Part shown: positions 63,956 through 64,000 of the stretch, in pieces
Numbering within the stretch: the stretch's first letter is position 1
Layout of the letters: each line of letters opens with the position of its first letter
Source of the DNA: Shimia sediminis
GTDB lineage: Bacteria; Pseudomonadota; Alphaproteobacteria; Rhodobacterales; Rhodobacteraceae
Direction of reading: 5' to 3'
NCBI RefSeq assembly: GCF_003990645.1
Contig: NZ_RYZK01000003.1
Span: 1-64,000 of the forward strand
DNA: 64,000 bases
The notes under the pieces: generated by a model
Told to the model about the DNA's origin: nothing
Seen by the model: the letters and a program-made list of their open reading frames with translations, nothing else
The model's database searches: none
Position numbers and translations under genes: made by a program

Positions 63956-64000
63956 GTTTCACGCTTCCATCCAATTCGCGGCCCTTCCTTACAGCACAAT

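Overview
The window reads as the chromosome of a marine alphaproteobacterium of the Rhodobacterales (Roseobacter group). The evidence is moderate-to-high GC, solute-transporter operons of several families (polar amino-acid ABC, TRAP, oligopeptide ABC), a pyrrolysine-free MttB beside a dimethylglycine-dehydrogenase-like enzyme, and many LysR regulators. Genes are packed into operons with 4-nt stop/start overlaps. I see no insertion sequence, prophage or CRISPR array.

Layout. (1) 1-71: 3' part of an initiator tRNA. (2) 171-11396: a LysR gene divergent from a catabolic operon holding a polar amino-acid ABC transporter, class III aminotransferase, two-subunit CoA transferase, M20 deacylase, thiolase, second M20 hydrolase and a C-terminally truncated alanine racemase. 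The aminotransferase/CoA-transferase A/B/M20 order matches Bacillus yodT-yodS-yodR-yodQ, which suggests catabolism of an N-acylated beta-amino acid such as N-epsilon-acetyl-beta-lysine. (3) 11754-18372: LysR, a TRAP transporter, an M81 (MlrC-like) metallopeptidase and a proline-racemase-family enzyme. (4) 18700-23700: LysR, a non-pyrrolysine MttB and a FAD/GcvT demethylating dehydrogenase. (5) 23807-32204: a Crp/Fnr regulator divergent from a napFDAGHBC periplasmic nitrate reductase operon, followed by a small membrane protein and a DUF2478 protein. (6) 32237-33349: a THUMP-domain RNA methyltransferase. (7) 33410-45573: the most interesting region, a lipid-biosynthesis locus. (8) 45793-51636: a complete oligopeptide ABC transporter. 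(9) 51952-54312: a large MscS channel. (10) 54519-62299: a glycan cluster. (11) 62300-63955: a TrhP-like U32 protein.

The 33.4-45.6 kb locus looks like an actinobacterial-style phosphatidylinositol/glycosyl-phosphatidylinositol pathway in a proteobacterium. It encodes an Ino1-type inositol-3-phosphate synthase, a CdsA-like CDP-diacylglycerol synthase, a CDP-alcohol phosphatidyltransferase resembling mycobacterial PgsA1, and a PimA-like glycosyltransferase. A DUF4833 protein overlaps ino1 by 4 nt. An LptF/LptG-like permease pair sits in the same operon as ino1 and cdsA and is a candidate exporter of the finished lipid. An FGGY kinase, a nucleotidyltransferase and a peptide-type ABC exporter complete the locus.

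The glycan cluster at 54.5-62.3 kb (nucleotide-sugar dehydrogenase, two MurG-like and two further glycosyltransferases, histidine phosphatase, NodB-like deacetylase) ends with a short methyltransferase. That protein is a paralogue of the one that opens the ino1 operon, so the two loci may build one glycolipid. All functions are inferred by reading the sequence from memory of the families; no searches were run.
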